DNA of 64,000 nt from Anaerolineales bacterium (GCA_015075725.1 JABTTV010000001.1:1116001-1180000); one strand, 5' to 3'. Positions 42,539 to 51,556 are shown, counted from the stretch's first letter. Made by a program: numbers and translations. The notes: generated by a model from the letters alone, not told the origin.

Positions 42539-42572
42539 CCCCTGAATACATTCCCCCGAACAGGGGTTTTTT
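42539..42572 (+). terminator. terminator after the LuxR-type gene
   Basis: CCCCTG (42539-42544) pairs with CAGGGG (42561-42566), followed by TTTTTT. Near the downstream arm, GAACAGGGGTTT (42558-42569) is a degenerate LexA-like half-match. Confidence 0.7.
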
Positions 42573-42601
42573 CGTTTTTATTCATGAGCTAATGTTGGGA
42601 A

Positions 42602-43117
42602 GTGAATACCCTGCCCGTTCTGCGCCCCAAAGAATGGAACCTGATCATCTCCCCGCCTCACACACGGATGTTGATCGCCATTGCCCATATCGCATATCAC
42701 GCGGAGTTGACGATATTGGATTGCGGCAGGCAATTCGACTCGTCAGTTGTGGCGCGCGCCGCAAGGGGACGGCACGACGTGATCGATCGTATCAAGGTCC
42801 AGCGGGCTTTCACTTGCTATGAAGCCGTAAAGCTGATCGAAAGACTGCCGGGCACAAATGCGCCGGTCATCGTTCTCGATTTCCTTTCGACCTTTCAGGA
42901 CGAGAACGTGAAGACGCAGAGTCGACGCTACCTTCTGGAGGTTTCGATCCGCCATTTTCAACGCTTGAGCCGCGGAGCAGGGCTGGCTGTCAGTGTGGAT
43001 TCGCCGTCCCCATCCCCTGATTCGATCCATCTCTTCGAGCGGCTGCGAGCCGCCGCACCGAATGTGTCGAGTTATGAATCGAACCCGCAGCCGCCAGGAC
43101 AATTGAGATTCTTATAA
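42602..43117 (+). CDS. RecA-fold protein lacking a P-loop (ImuA/SulA-like)
   Basis: 171 residues from GTG 42602. The order of elements matches the RecA/RadB core: LTILDCGRQFDSSVVARAAR (the strand and helix after the P-loop), IKVQRAFTCYEAVKLIERL, and a Walker B strand APVIVLDFLSTF with D93. At the P-loop position (about 15-24) the sequence is ISPPHTRMLI, with no GKT/S, so ATP hydrolysis is unlikely. This is the style of ImuA and SulA, which accompany error-prone polymerases. Its TAA overlaps the ATG of the next gene by one base. Confidence 0.65.
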   Translation: MNTLPVLRPKEWNLIISPPHTRMLIAIAHIAYHAELTILDCGRQFDSSVVARAARGRHDVIDRIKVQRAFTCYEAVKLIERLPGTNAPVIVLDFLSTFQDENVKTQSRRYLLEVSIRHFQRLSRGAGLAVSVDSPSPSPDSIHLFERLRAAAPNVSSYESNPQPPGQLRFL

Positions 43118-43404
43118 TGGGAAATGTAACCCCCACCATCACCGATCTTTTACACGCCGAGGAAGCCAACCTGGCAAAGTTCCGCAGGGCGCTGCGCCGC
43201 GAAGACCAGCTCGTGTTCGATGACCTGTTTGCCGCCGCATACAAACATCGCGCTGCGGCCGCGTATGCAGGACATCTATTGCCCTTCGAGACCTTTCTGC
43301 TTGCCATGCAGATCGAAGATCACAAGGAAGTGATGCATCTGCGCGAAGAGATTCGGAACCTGAGAAGACTGCTGGAAGCCTTCCATGCAAAGAAAGATGA
43401 ATGA
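43117..43404 (+). CDS. small helical protein of the polymerase cassette
   Basis: 95 residues, not recognised. Almost fully helical by sequence (EEANLAKFRRALRREDQLVFDDLFAAAYKH, EIRNLRRLLEAFHAKKDE). It begins in the stop codon of the RecA-fold gene and its end overlaps the start of the polymerase gene by 20 bases, so the three are translationally coupled. It is probably a subunit or regulator of the polymerase, occupying the place of a small partner protein. Confidence 0.7.
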   Translation: MGNVTPTITDLLHAEEANLAKFRRALRREDQLVFDDLFAAAYKHRAAAAYAGHLLPFETFLLAMQIEDHKEVMHLREEIRNLRRLLEAFHAKKDE

Positions 43405-45667
43405 ATACACCGGCTGGCTTTTGGATATGTACCCACATCCCGGGCGCGGTGTTGCATTGTGGCTGTTGTGTGACGACGGCAAACGACGCTGCCTGCAGCA
43501 GGAATTCCCCGTTACGTTCTACGCCGCCGGGAAGCCGCACCGCCTGCGGGATTTGTGGAAATTCCTTGCCTGCCAGCCGATGCGAATCGACCTGGCGCGT
43601 GAGGAGCGCAAGGATCTGTTTTTTGGTTCGGTTGTCGTCCTGTCCGCTTCGCTCGATGCGCCCGCGCTTCTGCCGGAACTCTTTCTGAAATTGACAAATC
43701 GTTTTCCGGACCTGACCTTTTACGATGCCGACCTGCACGTGGCGCTTCGTCACGCCGCAAGACACGGGACGTTCCCGCTGGCGCGCTGCCATGTCGCCGT
43801 GGACGAACAGGGTCTTATTCGTGACTTCGATGTATTGAGCTCGAAATGGGAGTTCGATCATGAAGCCCCGCCGTTGAACATCCTTACGATGGAAACCGAT
43901 GTGGACCCGATGCACGACAAGCCGGGACGGATCCATTTTCGAAGCAAACGGAATTGCATCACGCTGGATCTGGCGAAGGCAAAATCGAATCTTGGGTTGA
44001 TCGATTATCTTTTGAAGCAAGATGATCCCGATCTCATCATCACTTCATGCGGAGATACATGGCTTCTGCCTTTGCTTTTGAGTCTTGCAGAGGAACAGCA
44101 TCGATCGCTATCCTTCAATCGCGATCCTGCTGCGCAGATTCATTACAAGAAGGAGCGAAGTTATTTTGCATATAACCAGATCATCTATCGCGGGCAGCAA
44201 TTTCATCTTGCAGGCAGACTGCATCTCGATATCAACAATACGGTCATGTATCACGATTACGGCGTGGATGGAGTATTCGAAATGGCGCGTGTTACGTCGC
44301 TTCCGATTCAAACCGCGGCGCGAGTCTCGCCGGGCACGGGAGTCTCAGCCATGCAGATCGTCAAAGCATTGGAAAATGAGATCCTTGTACCGTTGCGAAA
44401 GGAACAGATCGAACGCCCCAAGACCGCTTCACAATTATTCCGCGAAGATATGGGCGGGACGGTATACGACCCCATCATCGGCCTGCATGAAGACGTGGCA
44501 GAAGTGGATTTCTTTTCGATGTACCCGAGCATCATGGTGAAGTTCAACATCTCGCCTGAAACCGTGAATACAAGAAGCCCCACTTCAAACCTGGTCGCCG
44601 ATCTGGAAAACATGACACAAGAAAAAGAATCGGGCTTGATCCCTCAGACGCTCGCGCCCCTGCTTGAAAAGCGTTATAAACTTAAACAGCAATTGACCGC
44701 GCTTTCGCGCATGGATTGCAGGTACAAAACGTACAAGGCGAACGCCGCCGCGCATAAATGGCTGCTGGTCACCTGCTTTGGCTATCTCGGATACAAGAAC
44801 GCCCGCTTCGGGAGGATCGAGGCGCATGAAGCCGTCACTGCCTATGGGCGTGAGGTCCTTTTGCGCGCCAAGGAGGCCGCGGAAGACCTGGGCTTTCGAG
44901 TCTTGCATCTATACGTGGATGGGATGTGGGTAAAAAAACCGGGGAGTAAAAAGCCCAAAGATTTTGCGCCCCTGATCGAGGAGGTCCAGAGGCGCACGGG
45001 GCTGCCGATCGCATTGGACGGAGTTTATAAATGGGTCGCGTTTTTACCGTCGCGCCGCAGTAAACGCATCGCCGTGCCAAACCGATATTTTGGAGTCTTT
45101 CAGGATGGCGAAATAAAAACGCGCGGAATCGAAACGCGCCGACATGATACCCCCGCCTTCATCCGCGAAACGCAAATGCAGGTGTTGGAGATCCTCGCGA
45201 AGGCTTGTGATGAAGAAGATGCGAAAAAATATTTGCCGGAGATCCGCACGTTGATCCGCGCAAAACAGAATGAACTTCGCTGCGGGAGAGTCCCGCCTGA
45301 AAAACTGGTGGTGCATCAAACCGTGAGCCGGACCTTGAACGAATATCGCGCGCCCGTGCCTGCGTTCAGCGCGTTACAACAATTGGAAAGCGCGGGTAAA
45401 ACGCTTCGACCCGGGCAGACGATTCGACTGATCCATACGTTGGGAATGCCGCGCGCCCATGCCTGGGATGCGCCGGGGGATTTCGACCTGCGCCGCGTGA
45501 ACCTTCCGCGTTATCGCCGCATGTTGGACCGCGCGCTCGAGACCATCCTGCAGCCGTTCATCGATGATGAAACATTTTGGTTGACCGGCGCGAAACAACT
45601 TGCCTACGATCTGCCGCCTTCTTCGAATTGGACGACTCCCGCCCCTTCGCTTGCCTTGCAGACGTAG
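43385..45667 (+). CDS. family B DNA polymerase of the PolB2 type
   Basis: 760 residues from ATG 43385 (an ATG at 43397 is also possible). Motif A DFFSMYPSI has its catalytic Asp at about 375; motif B is K(about 451)ANAAAHKWLLVTCFGYLGY; motif C reads YVDGMW (about 510-515) instead of YGDTDS, so the second Asp is replaced by Met. The exonuclease domain is degraded: LTMETDVDP stands where DxE is expected. This is the pattern of archaeal PolB2 and its bacterial relatives, which lack proofreading and are linked to damage tolerance. Last gene of a coupled cassette; its 3' end overlaps galK by 64 bases. Confidence 0.82.
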   Translation: MQRKMNEYTGWLLDMYPHPGRGVALWLLCDDGKRRCLQQEFPVTFYAAGKPHRLRDLWKFLACQPMRIDLAREERKDLFFGSVVVLSASLDAPALLPELFLKLTNRFPDLTFYDADLHVALRHAARHGTFPLARCHVAVDEQGLIRDFDVLSSKWEFDHEAPPLNILTMETDVDPMHDKPGRIHFRSKRNCITLDLAKAKSNLGLIDYLLKQDDPDLIITSCGDTWLLPLLLSLAEEQHRSLSFNRDPAAQIHYKKERSYFAYNQIIYRGQQFHLAGRLHLDINNTVMYHDYGVDGVFEMARVTSLPIQTAARVSPGTGVSAMQIVKALENEILVPLRKEQIERPKTASQLFREDMGGTVYDPIIGLHEDVAEVDFFSMYPSIMVKFNISPETVNTRSPTSNLVADLENMTQEKESGLIPQTLAPLLEKRYKLKQQLTALSRMDCRYKTYKANAAAHKWLLVTCFGYLGYKNARFGRIEAHEAVTAYGREVLLRAKEAAEDLGFRVLHLYVDGMWVKKPGSKKPKDFAPLIEEVQRRTGLPIALDGVYKWVAFLPSRRSKRIAVPNRYFGVFQDGEIKTRGIETRRHDTPAFIRETQMQVLEILAKACDEEDAKKYLPEIRTLIRAKQNELRCGRVPPEKLVVHQTVSRTLNEYRAPVPAFSALQQLESAGKTLRPGQTIRLIHTLGMPRAHAWDAPGDFDLRRVNLPRYRRMLDRALETILQPFIDDETFWLTGAKQLAYDLPPSSNWTTPAPSLALQT

Positions 45668-46764
45668 ACCGCCGCTTCGAGTCCGGACCTTTGCCTGTAT
45701 GCCGCCGAAAGGGTCTTGGTAAAAGCCTCGGCTTTTTCTTCTGCAACGAGTGCCACGGCACACCCGCCGAATCCCGCGCCCGTCATCCTTGCGCCGTAAC
45801 AACCCTCCTGTTCCCGCGCGCAGGCAACGATGATGTTCAAGGCGTCGTTCGTCACTTCGAAATCGTCGCGCAGGCTGACGTGGCTGGCGTTGAACAATTC
45901 GCCCAATCGCTTTAAATTTACATTCTTCATCGCTTCAATCACTTCCAGTACGCGGGCATTTTCAGTCACGATATGCCTTGCGCGTCTGAAGGCAATCTCG
46001 CTTAATCCACTTTCCACTCCCCACTTTCCAAGCTCCTTCATCCCCACATCCCGCAACGCCTTAACACCAAACCAGCGCGCCGCCTCCTCGCATTGACTGC
46101 GCCTTTCGTTGTAAGCAGAGCCCACCAATCCGCGCCGCGTGGAAGTGTCGAGAATGACAACGGACCCCCCCCTTGGCAGGGGCGCGTGCTGGAATTCCAG
46201 CGAACGGCAATCCAAAAAGAGCGCATGACCTTCCCTGCAAACAGCGCTTGCCATTTGGTCCATGATGCCGCTGTTGACGCCGACCCACTCATTCTCCGCT
46301 TTTTGCGCGAGTTTCGCCATCGCCACGGCATCCCATTCAAAGCCGGAGGAACATGCGAAGGCGCGCGCGACAGCCAACTCCACCGCCGCAGAGGAGGAAA
46401 GCCCGGCCCCGCGAGGCACATCGCCGGTCATGACGGCGTCGAAGCCTTTCAAGATATAACCGGCATTCATCAACTTATTGGCAATGCCTTTGGGATATTC
46501 GATCCAGCCGCTGCCTGGGGTGAGAGAAGTCAACTCGAAGGCTGATTCAGTTTCAAGTTCGAGCGAGGCGATGCGGACGGTTGAATCCCGCCGGGGTTTG
46601 AGCGCGATCCACACCCCGCGGTCGATCGCCATCGGCAGGACGAAGCCTTCGTTGTAATCGGTATGTTCGCCGATCAAATTCACCCGCCCCGGCGCACGGA
46701 CGATAAAACCCGGTTTGGCGTTAAAATCAGACTGGAATTTTCGAACGAGAGTCGCCGGGATCAT
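45604..46764 (-). CDS. galK: galactokinase
   Basis: Phosphorylates galactose to galactose-1-phosphate; GHMP kinase, cytosolic. 386 residues. RAPGRVNLIGEHTDYNEGFVLPMAID is the galactokinase signature at the start; GLSSSAAVELAVARAF is the ATP loop (about 120-135); GGCAVALV is motif 3. No galT or galE is adjacent. The 3' end overlaps the polymerase gene on the other strand by 64 bases. The start lies only 26 bases from the divergent 46791 gene, so the two share a very short promoter region. Confidence 0.93.
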   Translation of the reverse strand: MIPATLVRKFQSDFNAKPGFIVRAPGRVNLIGEHTDYNEGFVLPMAIDRGVWIALKPRRDSTVRIASLELETESAFELTSLTPGSGWIEYPKGIANKLMNAGYILKGFDAVMTGDVPRGAGLSSSAAVELAVARAFACSSGFEWDAVAMAKLAQKAENEWVGVNSGIMDQMASAVCREGHALFLDCRSLEFQHAPLPRGGSVVILDTSTRRGLVGSAYNERRSQCEEAARWFGVKALRDVGMKELGKWGVESGLSEIAFRRARHIVTENARVLEVIEAMKNVNLKRLGELFNASHVSLRDDFEVTNDALNIIVACAREQEGCYGARMTGAGFGGCAVALVAEEKAEAFTKTLSAAYRQRSGLEAAVYVCKASEGAGVVQFEEGGRS

Positions 46765-46790
46765 ATTTGCTTTTATACCACAGAGACTTC

Positions 46791-48347
46791 ATGGACGAAC
46801 TTGAACTGTTAAAAAAGTACGAGCCTGTTCTGCGCTTTGCAAAAAGCGAACGCTTCTTTCCCATGGCGGTGGAACCGTACCTGGAAAAATGCATGCTCTT
46901 CCCAAGCGGACCGGCCGGGGCGGCGGAATTATTCGGTCATTTCAACGAGCCGTTGATCGGCAGGATCGGCGGCTTGAAAAGCCATGAATATTTTTTACGC
47001 TTCGTGAACAAGCCCCTGAATGATTTCGATGCGTGGCTCTGGTGGGGTGCGGGTTCTGCGCTCGGCCTTGTAACAGGCTGGTTCACGCTCGGGTGGATTG
47101 GGATCGAGATCATCGCCGGCGCTTCGCTTTCTGCCGCGCTGGTTCTTTTCATGCTGGCATCGCCCATTCGGTTGCGAATCATCCCCGGCTTGTTGGCGGT
47201 CTTATTCTTTCTCGCGCTTGGCAGCGCGCCGGTGGCGCTGTTCTTCAAGCCCATGCCCGGAATCAGCATCGCGGTCGAATATTTCATCTTCCTGCCGATC
47301 TATATATTCCTGTTGTTCTATCTCCTGATGCGGACCTTGAAATTCATCGTTGAAAGAATCCTGCCGGAAGGACCGGGCCTGGTGATGGATATGCTTTCGC
47401 AGGCAACCGAGACCATCGCAAAACAGGCGGGAGATCTTTACGCCGAAATTCTAAAAAAACATCCCCAGCCTGTCTATTACGGCAGGGTTGTGAACGAAAC
47501 CGACAAGGAGGGCAACCGCTGGACGGTCCTGCAGTACCATTTCTTTTACGCCTTCAACGACTGGCGGCTGGCGGCAAACGGTTTTAACCATCATGAAGGC
47601 GATTGGGAGATGGCGGCCGTCTATCTCAAAAACGACTCGCCGCATGCCGTCCTGCTTTCACAGCACGGCGCGGGGGATCTCGAAAAGTGGGAGGACATGA
47701 TCAAGGCGAGGGATAAGGACGGGAACGAGACAACGCATCCGGTCATTTATGCGGCGCTTGGTTCGCACGCCAATTACAGCAAACCGGATGTGATCCGTTC
47801 GCCCGCGATGTACAACCCGGGGCGCCTCCAACGCTTCCTTTTCTGGTTCGACGGTCTGATCCACTACCTGTTCCTTTTATTCAACCCGAGCCAGAAGGCG
47901 CGCCACATCGCCCTGGAGGAGATACGCGCAAAATATGGCCAGTTGTTCGAGGAGCATGTCTTCGACGAACTGCGCGACGAAACGGATCACTATGTCGTCC
48001 GCCTGCCGATGGAGATCGCGACGGGCGACGGCCTGCGAATCGGGTTCCAGGGAAAGAGTTCCAAAGAGCCGTTATTGAAATCCGCGAGTTACTTGAGGCG
48101 GGTCATGTCTGATAGAAAGGTATCGCTACCGACGGTGAAGGAATGGAAGTGTATGCTCTTGAATTCCGAGCCGGGATGGGTACAATATAAGGGATTGTGG
48201 GGCGTAAAAAGCATGTTGGGTGAAGAGTCGGGTCCGCCCGGACCCAAATGGGACAAACCCAAAGGTAAAAAAGGAAGAGTGAGCAGACGAGTTCGTTGGG
48301 AAAAGCCGCTGGATTGGCTTGCAACCCTGGAAAAGAACGCACATTAA
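46791..48347 (+). CDS. membrane protein with Vps62-like C-terminal domain
   Basis: 518 residues from ATG 46791 (TATACC about 11 bases upstream). Residues 80-195 contain four membrane helices; a linker follows. The C-terminal part shows LQYHFFYAFND, HHEGDWEMAAVYL, LLSQHG and AALGSHANYSKP, the conserved pattern of Vps62-like domains, whose activity is unknown (possibly hydrolase or lectin). It is followed 21 bases downstream by another membrane protein and forms a two-gene unit. Confidence 0.7.
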   Translation: MDELELLKKYEPVLRFAKSERFFPMAVEPYLEKCMLFPSGPAGAAELFGHFNEPLIGRIGGLKSHEYFLRFVNKPLNDFDAWLWWGAGSALGLVTGWFTLGWIGIEIIAGASLSAALVLFMLASPIRLRIIPGLLAVLFFLALGSAPVALFFKPMPGISIAVEYFIFLPIYIFLLFYLLMRTLKFIVERILPEGPGLVMDMLSQATETIAKQAGDLYAEILKKHPQPVYYGRVVNETDKEGNRWTVLQYHFFYAFNDWRLAANGFNHHEGDWEMAAVYLKNDSPHAVLLSQHGAGDLEKWEDMIKARDKDGNETTHPVIYAALGSHANYSKPDVIRSPAMYNPGRLQRFLFWFDGLIHYLFLLFNPSQKARHIALEEIRAKYGQLFEEHVFDELRDETDHYVVRLPMEIATGDGLRIGFQGKSSKEPLLKSASYLRRVMSDRKVSLPTVKEWKCMLLNSEPGWVQYKGLWGVKSMLGEESGPPGPKWDKPKGKKGRVSRRVRWEKPLDWLATLEKNAH

Positions 48348-48368
48348 CGCATACCAAAGGAGAACAAC

Positions 48369-49289
48369 ATGTCATTTTCACAAGCTCTTGAAGTAGTCAT
48401 CGGGTTGATCTTCATCTATTACGTCCTGGGCTCTATCGTTTCGCTTTTCACGCAATGGATCAACGAAGCCCTCGAAACCCGCGGGAAGTCGCTGGAAAAG
48501 CATCTGATCAAGATCGTCGGCGACAAGAACGTGGGTGATTTCGTGAAACTGCCGCAATTGCAGTCTTTGCGTCCAATTCGATACAAGAACTGGTACAGCT
48601 TCCTCACCTCGGCGACCGAGCCGAAGAAACTCGAAAAAGTTCCCGCCGCCACGCTGGTCGAGTCGTATTTTGATTTTATGGGTCTGACCGTCTCAAAGGA
48701 ATTCGAATTGGATGAACTCAAGATGCTCATCAATGCCTTCCCCGAGTCGGAGGGGAAACAAGCGATGTTGAAATGGGTCAGCCAGGGTGTGACCAAAGTC
48801 GAGGACTTGCGCAAGCGGACCACCGCTTATTTCACCGGTTTGATGGACCAGGCCGCCGCCACATTCCGTTCGAACGCCCGCAGTTTTGTCATCATGCTCT
48901 CCATCTTACTGACCCTCCTGCTCGGAACGGATAGCATCCAAATGGCGCAGGCTTTGTGGGAGAACGCCGGGCTTCGCGCTCTGGTGGTGGCCAAAGCCGA
49001 GGAAGCCGTTCAGCAGGAGCAGGAAAAACAGGATATCGAAAAACTGTTCACAGACCTGGGCGAATTGAAAGTGATCAATATCGGATGGTTTTTAAACGAG
49101 CGCCCGGAAAAGCCTGCCGACGCGATGGACTGGGTCAAGTTTGTTTTAATGAAGTTGGCGGGGCTGGGCTTGACGATGGCGGCCGTCTCGCAAGGGTCTT
49201 CCTTCTGGTATGACTTGTTGAAGAAACTCGTCTCTCCATCCAAAAGCGGAGGAGGCGGGGGCGGAGAAAGCGGCGAAGCGAAAGGATAG
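48369..49289 (+). CDS. uncharacterised membrane protein
   Basis: 306 residues. A hydrophobic N-terminal helix (LEVVIGLIFIYYVLGSIVSLF), a helical soluble region, a membrane helix near 175-195 (FVIMLSILLTLLLGTD), another near 270, and a Gly-rich tail. No family recognised. AAAGGAG precedes the ATG. It is coupled in position to the Vps62-like protein gene and ended by the terminator at 49294. Confidence 0.65.
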   Translation: MSFSQALEVVIGLIFIYYVLGSIVSLFTQWINEALETRGKSLEKHLIKIVGDKNVGDFVKLPQLQSLRPIRYKNWYSFLTSATEPKKLEKVPAATLVESYFDFMGLTVSKEFELDELKMLINAFPESEGKQAMLKWVSQGVTKVEDLRKRTTAYFTGLMDQAAATFRSNARSFVIMLSILLTLLLGTDSIQMAQALWENAGLRALVVAKAEEAVQQEQEKQDIEKLFTDLGELKVINIGWFLNERPEKPADAMDWVKFVLMKLAGLGLTMAAVSQGSSFWYDLLKKLVSPSKSGGGGGGESGEAKG

Positions 49290-49293
49290 AATC

Positions 49294-49328
49294 AAGACGC
49301 TCCGGAGAATTCCGGAGCGTCTTTGTTT
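49294..49328. terminator. bidirectional terminator
   Basis: AAGACGCTCCGGA (49294-49306) pairs perfectly with TCCGGAGCGTCTT (49311-49323), with T-rich sequence to 49328; on the minus strand it also follows the GNAT gene. Confidence 0.85.
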
Positions 49329-49342
49329 TCAAACCTTACGAA

Positions 49343-49654
49343 TCAGCCATTGCGAATCTTCGTCAGCTCGGCGTATTGGGGATTCCGTTTGATATACGCC
49401 CTGACATACGAACACATGGGAATCACGCGCAGAGATTTGGACTTTGCGTATTCGAGCGCCGTGCGGGTGATAACCCCGGCGATGCCATGTCCACGGAATT
49501 CGACCGGCACGCCGACATGCATCATCATGATGGAGTCCTTATCCTCCATATAATCGAGCTTTGCAAGCAGGTCCTCGAGTTGAATTTCAAACCGGTTTTC
49601 TTCCGGATTGTGGGTGACTTCGAGTTTATCGATATGAATTTGAGTTTCAGCCAT
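49343..49654 (-). CDS. GNAT-family N-acetyltransferase (YjdJ-like)
   Basis: 103 residues from ATG 49654. The acetyl-CoA-binding loop V-P-V-E-F-R-G-H-G-I-A-G is clear in the sequence; MCSYVRAYIKRNPQY is the C-terminal GNAT pattern. This is the minimal Gcn5-like type of unknown substrate. Its start overlaps the agmatinase stop by eight bases, so the two are translationally coupled. Confidence 0.85.
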   Translation of the reverse strand: MAETQIHIDKLEVTHNPEENRFEIQLEDLLAKLDYMEDKDSIMMMHVGVPVEFRGHGIAGVITRTALEYAKSKSLRVIPMCSYVRAYIKRNPQYAELTKIRNG

Positions 49655-50546
49655 TTTTCTGCTTTTTCCTTGCGATAACCGCAATATATTCCATGATGAT
49701 CTTCAAGCCGGCGAAGACCGTCGACTCGGACGGGTCGAGCGGCGGGGCGATCTCAACCACATCGAGACCGACCAGGGACAAATCCTGGGTGGATTTGATG
49801 AGAGTCAGCACGTCCCGTGAGGTCAAACCACCGAATTCGGGAATACCCGTCCCCGGCGCGGCGGATGGATCGAGACAATCGATATCGAGCGAGATGTGGA
49901 CAGCGTCGCAGTCGTTGAGTATGTTGTAGACGCTGTCTGCCACCTTTCTCATACCGCGTTCGGCAATGTCGGCGGCGGTGTAAACGTGAATGCCACTGTT
50001 TTCGATCAGATCGATCTCCTGATCTTCCCACGAGCGGAGTCCCACCATGCAAACATCGTGCGGCTCGATGCCGAACTCCAGCGCGCGGCGCATGGTGTTG
50101 GCGTGAGAGATACGCGAGCCGTCGAAGAAATCGCACAGGTCCGGGTGCGCATCCACCCATAGCACGCCGAGGCGCAGATCTTTATATCGTTCGCGCTGTC
50201 CCTGCAAAACGGGAATGGTCACCGAATGATCGCCGCCGATCAGGATCGGCATGTTTGGAAGGGAAGCCACGCGCTGGCGCACGGTCACAAAATCTGTTTC
50301 AGGGTTTGTGATTCGAATATCGCCCAGATCGCAGACGGTCATATCCTTCAAACGGGTGCGGTCTTCGCTAAAGGGAGTCACATGCCTGGACCAGTATCTC
50401 AGGCGTTCGGGGGCGAGAGCCGCTCCCTTCCTCGCGCTGGCAAGGCCGTCAAATGGGATTCCGATCACAGAAAAATCCGCCTGTTCGGGTGTCATATCCG
50501 GGCGGTGCAAGTCGCCCCAGTAGCCGTGATTGCCTTCCTCTGCCAT
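49647..50546 (-). CDS. arginase/agmatinase-family ureohydrolase
   Basis: 299 residues from ATG 50546, preceded by GATGAGGAG; TACAAT upstream may be the -10. Manganese ligands are present in GGDHSVT (about 119-124), WVDAHPDLCDF (about 145-150) and ISLDIDCLDPSAAPGTG (about 226-237). It hydrolyses agmatine, or a related guanidino compound, to urea and an amine; family members also act on formiminoglutamate and proclavaminate. The name speB is likely but not proven by motifs. Confidence 0.88.
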   Translation of the reverse strand: MAEEGNHGYWGDLHRPDMTPEQADFSVIGIPFDGLASARKGAALAPERLRYWSRHVTPFSEDRTRLKDMTVCDLGDIRITNPETDFVTVRQRVASLPNMPILIGGDHSVTIPVLQGQRERYKDLRLGVLWVDAHPDLCDFFDGSRISHANTMRRALEFGIEPHDVCMVGLRSWEDQEIDLIENSGIHVYTAADIAERGMRKVADSVYNILNDCDAVHISLDIDCLDPSAAPGTGIPEFGGLTSRDVLTLIKSTQDLSLVGLDVVEIAPPLDPSESTVFAGLKIIMEYIAVIARKKQKNG

Positions 50547-50586
50547 GATTATCTCCTCATCACGATTGTACCGTTTTAAGAAAAAA

Positions 50587-50609
50587 GCGGACAGCGATTG
50601 GCTGTCCGC
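50587..50609 (-). terminator. terminator of the cytochrome operon
   Basis: GCGGACAGC (50587-50595) pairs with GCTGTCCGC (50601-50609); on the minus strand six T follow. It lies about 20 bases beyond the cytochrome stop codon. Confidence 0.85.
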
Positions 50610-50631
50610 AATCGTGCGCGGCAAAGTTATC

Positions 50632-51501
50632 TTATTTCGAGTTGATGAATGCGATCAATGCCTCGATCTCCGCTTCGGATAAATCCAAATTCGGCATTTC
50701 CGTATCCGACTTGACCGAGGATGGGTCTTTCAACCTCAATCGCAAAACTTCGGGACTGGCGGAAAATTCCGTCAGGTCCGGCGCGCCCATATCGATGGTC
50801 ACATAGCCGGACGCTGCGGCTTTGCTGTTCGTATGGCAGGTAATGCAGCCCTTGGCGATGAATAACCGCCGACCCAACTCCACTTGTGAGATGGATGATT
50901 CATCTGCGGCTTTGACGGGAAAATCATTCTGCGCCTCAGCCTTGGGGACAGCGACTCCTGGTATGAAGGTGGCGACTCCAACCACCAGGCAGACTGTTGT
51001 GAAAGCCATCGCGATTCGACTTTTCGTTCGAAACAGGAGGATCAAGCCGACAAGTCCAATGGCTAAGGCGGCAACACGTAAAAGGATCGGACTGGGAATG
51101 GCTTTCGCGTCCACAGGTTGAACAGCCGCCACCGGGGCAGCGACTGAGATCACCGGCATCGCCTGGGGAAAGGTATATGCATCGATGGACCAGTTCCATT
51201 CGCCTTCCCTCGGAAATGTCACTATTGCGGAGTAGTGCCCCGCTTTGTCGGTTCCTTCGGCATTAACAGTGAATTGTTCCTCCTTTGGCAGCGTAAATGT
51301 GATGGTGGGAGTCAAGCCGGATGCAGGCGTTCTTCCATGTTGCAGAACGGTGAATCCGATCGTCAGCGTTTCCCCCGCTTTGGCAGTGACCGGCAGATCA
51401 TCCACTACAACAACCGCCCATCCGCCTGCAAAGACTGCGGGAACGATGATAAAGGACAGCAACAGCGCCATCCCAATGAAAAGACGACTACGGGTAAACA
51501 T
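50632..51501 (-). CDS. membrane c-type cytochrome with FixH/YtkA-like domain
   Basis: 289 residues from ATG 51501, preceded by GGAGGTTGAC. A signal peptide (about 1-25) is followed by an Ig-like YtkA/FixH domain (about 26-120), a membrane helix near 140-160, a second near 168-188, and a C-terminal cytochrome c domain with CITCH (about 222-226) and axial Met in EMPNLD. Outward facing, it probably moves electrons at the cell surface. It closes an operon led by a sigma factor; the gene order suggests stress-induced respiration or redox control. Confidence 0.85.
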   Translation of the reverse strand: MFTRSRLFIGMALLLSFIIVPAVFAGGWAVVVVDDLPVTAKAGETLTIGFTVLQHGRTPASGLTPTITFTLPKEEQFTVNAEGTDKAGHYSAIVTFPREGEWNWSIDAYTFPQAMPVISVAAPVAAVQPVDAKAIPSPILLRVAALAIGLVGLILLFRTKSRIAMAFTTVCLVVGVATFIPGVAVPKAEAQNDFPVKAADESSISQVELGRRLFIAKGCITCHTNSKAAASGYVTIDMGAPDLTEFSASPEVLRLRLKDPSSVKSDTEMPNLDLSEAEIEALIAFINSK

Positions 51502-51556
51502 GTCAACCTCCAAATGGTTTTTGAAAATACACCGCCCGGAGATGAATGGTTCCCGT

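Noticed and set aside
45604..45667. Frameshift as cause of the polymerase/galK overlap
   Set aside because: Both C-termini read naturally to their stops and galK keeps its usual ending; no sign of an indel.
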